64,000 bases of DNA from Apostichopus japonicus. Taxonomy: Eukaryota > Echinodermata > Holothuroidea > Aspidochirotida > Stichopodidae. The stretch covers positions 17,791,917-17,855,916 of the forward strand of contig NC_092571.1 of the NCBI RefSeq assembly GCF_037975245.1. Direction: 5' to 3'. Position 1 is the first letter of the stretch. Every line of letters starts with the position of its first letter. This document shows positions 55,101 through 63,400 of this stretch, piece after piece. The position numbers and the translations under genes were made by a program. Below the pieces are notes generated by a model, which worked only from the letters and a program-made list of their open reading frames with translations, did no database searches and was not told where the DNA came from.

Positions 55101-58100
55101 TTAATTTTCAGTGGATGTCACACCACCTGTCGTGGTGACTTGTCCCGATTCTTTCACGATAATGCTACCACCGGGACAAAACTGTATTGCGGTCAGATGG
55201 ATTGAGCCCTTGGTAACGGATGATAGCGGTACAGTGTCGATCTTATCCCAGACTATCAACCAAAACAATTGTTTACAAGCAGGAAATAATCTTGTGGCTT
55301 ACACTTTTGTCGATCCTTCTGGAAACACGGCAACTTGTCAATTTACGGTCCAAGTTAACACAGGTTCGTGTCTATCATTTTAATATTCTTCTATGTTAGA
55401 TTGTATTAGATGATTGTCCTCTAGCATAACATGCAAATGCAAGTAAAACACCTAAGTTTATTCAAGTAGAACTGTCTGAAACTACAGGACACCTCCCTGT
55501 TGACTCCTTAATGCCAAACAACTTCCGCCACTGGAGGGTCACCAAGATGTTGAACACGAAAATTGGGGTCACCAAGTAAAAAAAAAATTGAAATACCAGA
55601 AGCCTGGACCATAAATGAATACATGTTTGAGATTCATTATCGTTGTGCAATGAAATCTTGTGGGGTTAAACATTAAATTTCTGACTGATGAGATCATGCC
55701 AGGGTCTTGCAGAAAGGGCAATCAAGTCGGGAAACGGTCACTCAGGTTGCAACGAAGACCAGTGCAATACCCCCCACCCCCCGGTCCCTCTATATAAATA
55801 CCATATATTAAAGTGCTGTTATCGTAAAATAAAATATGCTCAAGAGCACTGTCCAAAGAACCAATACCTGGAATATAAAATTACCAAACTTTAGAAACCT
55901 TAAAGTAATAATAACAGCGAAAAAACGTAAAAAATGATATAAGACAGGGTTATAAACCACAATAAAGAACATAAAAATATAAAAATATACATGGGCACAG
56001 TAATATTAATATAACAACAAGTAAGATTAATGCCCATACTCATACTCATACCTCTTCTAGGTTTGATAAGACATATTTGAGTTTTCTTTTTGGATATGTT
56101 AGGGATATATATATTCAATGATGGAACTGTAGCAAAACAAGAGAGAAACAAATACAGAAAAAAAAAACATTTTGTACAAGGAGTTCTCAGTGAAATATCT
56201 TTTTCTAATTACGGACAGTTTTATATTTGTGAGTAATGAAAACATGTCATCAGGGACTTGTGGAGATGGCAAATGGGAGGGTGACTAATATAAGGACAGG
56301 AAAAAATTTATTTCTCAAATGGAATTGTGGCAAATAAAGGGGATAATTTCATCTCTCTTGTTTTTTGGACCTATTATTTTGGACACATTACCACCTGTTG
56401 TCGAATTGTCTTTAATTTGTGGGATTAGTGTTCAGTGGATATCATATCACCTGTTTCAGTGACTTGGAGCCTGGACCATAAATGTAGGTTAGTTTTATAA
56501 TTACTTACTTTAATGGTAAACTCTTTTTTCCTTTTTTTTATCAATTGTCATAGTGGACGTAACATCACCTGTAGTGGAGACCTGTCCAGAGTCTTTTTCG
56601 ATAATGTTACCACCGGGACAAGCATGCATAACGGTCCGCTGGATCGAACCCTCGGTCACCGATGACAGTGGGATCGTGAACGTTGATTCACTGACGATAC
56701 AACAAAACACTTGTTTGAACGCAGGAGATAATCAGGTCATGTACATTTTTAGTGATCCATCTGGAAATCTGGCTACCTGTGCATTCACCATCACTGTCAC
56801 AGCAGGTATGTCCCTAGGATCTCAACATTTGTTTCATATACACACCCCTAGGGACAACGAAGAAATGTTTACAGACCCCTCGATATTGTGTGTATCAGCA
56901 ATGACCTCAACACCACGATGGTTTCCTTGGTACATGCAAAAATGTTTCGACTGCCTTTATGGTGTATAAAATTACTGTGAAATGTTAACTTGGGACTTTT
57001 ATGGACCCTATTTTTTCTTCACGGACCTCTGCAAACCCACTTTGTACACATCAACCAGCCAAACAGTTTTGAGGGCCTACAAGGTTCTGTGAAAGATGGG
57101 TATTGCCATTTCATGTACCCGAGTTGGAGTTTATTAAAGAGACTGCAAAGTCAGTGAAGACTTCCTTGCTCAAGTTTTTGTCTGCAAATATTGTCACAAA
57201 TTTATTATGATTATCATGGAAGCAAAAAGATGTTAGTAAATTTGCTGTCAGAGTAATTATGAACAGTGAGTTGCCAATTTGGAAACTTTGGGGCCATTTT
57301 GTAATGTCTAGGATACATAACCTGCCCCTTTTAAAATAATTTAGATTTGAAAAATTGCCTTTAATTACCATAGCAACATGTAGATTAAAGAAATTGACCA
57401 AATCTAGTTTAACCATGCAACTTTTTTGTACAAAAAATGAAGACAAAACTGTTTGATGATTTTCATAATTTACGTCAATCGAAGAATGTTGAACTGGTAA
57501 GGAAGGTTTAAATGTTGGTTTTTATTCATGGAAATTTTAATGTTGTTAACAGATTCACTGAGTTTTGTTCACAGTTTGACTAATTAATGAATCTTTTAAC
57601 TGACACCACCAATTTAAGTAAAAGCATTTTCTGCAATATACAGACGAATGCATTCAGATCCAATTAAATTTGTGTGCTGACAGATTTGTCAAATAAATCT
57701 AAAGCAAGTACCAAACTTTTGCGTCAAAAATTCTGCCTTTCACAAGATAAAAAATATACCGTAACGAGAATATCTACCATCATGACTCCTGTCAGGTATG
57801 CTTGCAGCAGTTATGATGAGAGATACTAATTTAATGTGTAAATGTAAGTGTGCCTGACTGGCCATTCAGCCTCTGAAGAAGATCCTGCTAGGATCGAAAC
57901 CTGAGACCCACTTACTTTTACACATTCTCTTACACAGGCTCTTTAGTGGATATGCAGTTTGCTAACAGGTTTTGTATTACTTAGTAACTAACTTACAAAG
58001 AATTAGAGATTAAAGATTGAGTGTTGGGTTAAGTTTTAACCAACTGACTGTGTGAGAAAACTTCTTTTTTTCTTTCTTGTTCTAATGGGAATGAATACTA

Positions 58101-60455
58101 TTCTATAGTTCAGTGATAAACCAGTAATGGTATGCATGAAAGCTATATGGTTAATTCATTCTTTAATATTATTCATGCTTTATGAATATTCATTCTTTAT
58201 GGTTAACTATGGTAATCGATACTATACTGTTTTTCATACTTTATGGTTACTGCTGCCATATATATGTTTATGCATGCTTAATGGTTGTTTATTAGCTTTA
58301 TGATTATTCATACATGATGCCTTTATGATTATTCATACATGATGGTTGTTCATTGCTGAATGCTTTATAAAGGTTGATCATGCTTTGTGATTATTCTTCA
58401 TTAATGACTTCAGGTGTTGATGTAACTTCACCAGTCCTCTCTCCTTGCCCTACTGATGAGACTGTCTTTGTGACAACTGAACCATGCCAGCAAGTAGTCT
58501 GGACACCACCGACTGCTACAGATGACAGTGGACTAGTCACTGTTGAAACAGATTCCCCACTGGGTACCTGCTTCCCTATCGGTCAAACTCTCGTCACTTA
58601 CACTGCCATGGATCCAGCCGGTAATACCGATATGTGCTCTTTCACCGTCGACGTTATCATCGGTAAGATCCTTAATAATTCTTTTATATTCTCATTTCAA
58701 AGAACACAACTTGCCAATTAGTCTACTTCACTTTTTTTTCAGTTTCCTGTTGAGCGATACTGATTTATGGTTATTCTTCATAAAACGTATAAAAATTACA
58801 TTTTAAATGATTTATTATTTTAAGTTCTCTTGGTGGATGGGAGTAGACCTGGGAATGGTTGATCTAGCATTACATGAGAAATTTGAAAAAAAAGAAAAAA
58901 AGGAATGACCTTTTTAATTTGCATTTTTTATTCCTGGCCAGAAGTGAAAGGAATATATGCGATGGTGATGGCTTGTGTGTGTGTGTCAATGTCACACTTG
59001 CTTTTAAACATGTTAAACTAAAAAATCTCAAGAAGGATTAACTTCTTACTTGCTATGCGGATCTGTCTTATAGAGAATATGAACCCTATTCTTAACTGTG
59101 AAGGTCAAAGTTCATTGGAGGTCAAAGGAGGTCAAAATTAGTGAAAGAAAATATCCTTGATTCATACATTGTTTTGATTCATTATCATTAGATAATGTAG
59201 TATTTGATGTAATAATATGCCATATGATCTTTAATAACGTTCAGATCAACCGCCAGTTGTTTCTGATTGTCCCATGGATATTAATGTGGGTGTTCCGGTC
59301 GGCGATACATGTGCAACGGTAACATGGACAGAGCCCACCGTTGTGGATGACAGGGGGGCCGTCAATTCCATACCTCCCACCATGACGCCGGGCACCTGTT
59401 TGATGGAAGGAATCTACAGCTTGGTTTATATTTTCTCTGATTCATCAAACCTGGTGTCTATCTGTAACTTCCTTATCACCGTAACAGCACAGCAAGGTAA
59501 GTATGTTAAAAATGTCTTTTGTTGGAAGCCCTCATTTCAGCTTGCTATTTAAATTTGGTTCCACTTTGCAATAAATATGTCAGATTGACTCTATATGAAT
59601 TTCATTGTTCTGGTTAGATTGGTCTGGTAGTAAATAATGAATAATAATTAATAAAGAGAAATGCAACGTGTACTAGCTCTCTGAAACATTTGCAGCCCGT
59701 TTATTGGCTTTGCTATATTTAAGTTGTGGAGTCAAAAAATGGAATTGGGTGGGAAAAGAGGTGGGAGTGGGGGAGGGGGAGGTAAGGGGGAGAGGAGGGT
59801 ATGAGAGGAGTGGGGATGATGATATAAAAATATATATATAATTGCTCCTTTTCCTCTCTGGCAACACTTTTAATGTCCTTTTGTAGATGTACCTCCAGTC
59901 GTGGATGGTTGTCCCATGGATATTGATATGTTGATACCTACTACGGCGACGTGCACTGGGGTCAACTGGCAGACACCCACCGCTACAGACGACACTGGTC
60001 CTGTGGTCACCACACCCCCTAGTACTCTGCCGGGCATGTGTCTGACAGCTGGGGTCTATGATATCGTCTATGTCTTCACCGACCAATCCAACCAAGAAAC
60101 TCGTTGCTCCTTTGTAGTGACTGTACGACAGTTAGGTTCGTCCTGTCAGCTTCTTGGATCACTCTCACATTTTCATTAGTTGGATGAGTGGGGGGATATG
60201 GAAGGGATGGGTGCGGAATTTATTTTGCATGATGTTTTTCACTCTTTTACAGACTAATTTTGACCTGAATAGAAGCAAATGAAAGACAGATGAAGTAGTA
60301 AATATTCAACAAATATTTCGATATTTCAAAAATTATTCTTGTTTACACATATGAATTAAATTTAGGGATCTAATCGGTGTTATGCAGACTTAAGTTAATG
60401 TTAAGCTTGTAAAATTATATGACTGTAGATATAACATCAAAGGATAATAATAATA

Positions 60456-60487
<32 letters not shown>

Positions 60488-63400
60488 ATATTCTTCCGAA
60501 AGAGCTGTGTGTCTTAAATTTGCAACATTTGTTCATTCTTGTCTCCAGAGAAAAATACGGCATGAAAATGGGGATGTAAATTATTCTCAGATTTTCCTAT
60601 TTTTTCAACACCCGTAGTCATTTCTTAAGAGTATTTCTTTGCAGTATCTGTGAATCGATATCTACAAAATCACTTCTGTTGGTTTCCGTTCCCCGGCCTT
60701 TATTGATACAATATGATATCTCAACCAAAACAGGAATGGCAATTAAAGCAAATTTGACGGCAATGCTGAGGAAACAAATGTTCCTTATCTGTACAACAAA
60801 TGACTTCTGTGAACCACCTTGTGTTCCACATCTTCGCTCGCATAACATCTATGGCACATGTTTCTCTTCTGTGAGGGGGTATAGGCCAATGAAATGCACT
60901 CTTTCATTCATAGAAATGCATATTCATTGGGAGACACCCTCTGATTTACGCCCTTCTGTGATATGACACTAATGTTTTTAACCATGTAGTGGAAGGTAAC
61001 TTATGACACAATTAATTCTCACCTTTTTACAGACAATGAACCTCCATTGGTAACAGGTTGCCCGACTGAAGATGTTATTGCCTTTGCCCAAACCGGTTCT
61101 AACACTGTTGTTACTTGGATTGAACCAACGGCTGTGGACAACTCTGGCTTAGAGGTTATAATTGTGCAAAATGCATCGCCAGGGATGGAATTTCCGATCG
61201 GTGACTTTTCGGTCACATATACGTTCACAGATCCAGCAGGGAATGCTGCGACATGTCAGTTTGTCGTATCAGTTGTTGGTAAGAGCCTTGTGTCTGAGAT
61301 ATTCATAATAATGTTTTTTATGTTGTCTCTATTCATGCAATTTTGTGATTTACTTCTCTTTCCTCCAAGATCTAGTTACCCTGCTGTTCTGGTATTCATT
61401 GTAATCAGATACTGATAGAATTTGCATTTAATGGTCTGTAGCATACCAAAATTAAATGATTTGCTGCATAAACCACTTTGTCAAACTACAAGTAGTAGTG
61501 TAGCAGTGTTAAGATACAGTATCATGCAGCCAGGCAAGCATACCAGCAGTACCTATATGCTGATGTAAAGTAAGTTGCATAGGACACATCCTCGATGTTT
61601 TTACAGGTTCACAGGTTTGGCCCTCTGATCTGCTGAGATAATCTCTATTGTTTGATATTCATTCAGCCTAGCTGCAGGCTATTTTGCAGCCACTGCAGCT
61701 TTTCTAATTGATATGGTGCCTAAACTTTCCTGGCTAGTGTGGAGTATTGAAATTATTGGTATTATAGACCCTTTTTTTTGTGGTGGAAGTATGTAAATTT
61801 TCTGTGAAATATTTAACATATCAGGTCAGATGTCTAGCCAACCCAATCATGCAACAACAAAAAAATGAGTGATTTTATGGTAAAGAGGCAATTAATTAAT
61901 GAGTTTATACTCGATCGTGGCACAAGGTTCTCAATCCAAAGTTGGTAACTGAGAGGATAATACATGTAACATGTTGTGAAGGCCACATGGAGAAATTCTT
62001 ATTCTGGCAAAATTCTGGTCAAGCTATTGGAAATAAGGAAACTAATTGAGGAAAGAGATTTGGACTACAAACCAAATCATAGAAATTGTTATTAATTGTG
62101 GGGTTTAAGCAAACGTTTGTGCTGCTAACATGGTTAAGTCACTGCATGTACTATAGACTTAGTAGTGAATCTGTACTCTGTACTGGTATTTTAGCATAGT
62201 TTATACCTGCACTTTGTACTCAAGCTTGTTATTGTACTTTACTTGGGACATTTTAGAATCTATTATAGATACAAGTGCAAACTTGAGTACTCATACTTGC
62301 CCTTTGAGCCTTGCACTCATTCTGGTATTCATTCCAAATGTATGCTACTTGTACTCATGTACTTAGTCTTGTACGTGTATGTGTGCTCGTGTACTAGTAC
62401 TTGTGTTCTTGTACTCATGTACTTGTACTTGTGTACTTGTACTTGTGTACTTGTACTCGTGTACTTGTACTCACGTACATGTACTCTTATATTTGTACTC
62501 GTGTACTTGTACTCTTTTACTTGTTTACTTGTACTCGTGTACTTGTACTTGTGTTCTTGTACTTGTGTACTTGTACTGGTGTACTTGTACTGGTGTACTT
62601 GTACTGGTGTACTTGCACTCATGTACTTGTACTCTTGTACTTGTACTCATGTACTTGTACTTGTGTTCTTGTACTCGTGTACTTGTACTGGTGTACTTGT
62701 ACTGGTGTACTTGTACTGGTGTACTTGTACTGGTGTACTTGTACTCATGTACTTGTACTCGTGTACTTGTACTCATGTACTTGTACTTGCGTACTTGTAC
62801 TTGCGTACTTGTACTCATGTACTTGTACTCATGTACTTGTACTCTTGTACTTTTGTACTCATGTACTTGTACTTGTGTACTTGTACTCGTGTACTTGTAC
62901 TCATGTACTTGTACTCTTGTACTTGTACTCGTGTACTTGTACTCATGTACTTGTACTTGTGTACTTGTACTCATATACTTGTACTCATATACTTGTACTC
63001 ATGTACTTGTGCTCATGTACTTGTACTCTTGTACTCATATGCATGTACTTGTACTCATGTATTTGTACTCTTGTGCTTGTACTCATGTACATGTACTTGT
63101 GTACTTGTACTCTTGTTATTGTACTCTTGTACTTGTACTTGTGTACTAATTGTACTCATATACTTGTACTCATGTACTTGTACTCTTGTACTTATATTCA
63201 TGTACAAGTCTGCAGTATATTTACCACTTCTTTGTGATTGTTGTTGCAATATTGTAGAAGACAACCAACCTCCGATGATTATGGGCTGTCCTATGGACTT
63301 TATCACTTCGGTCAGCAACACTGATGGAGGTCAAGTTTTCACATGGATGGATCCCACAGCGACAGACAATTCTGGAAGACCTGTGACCATGGTCATCAAT

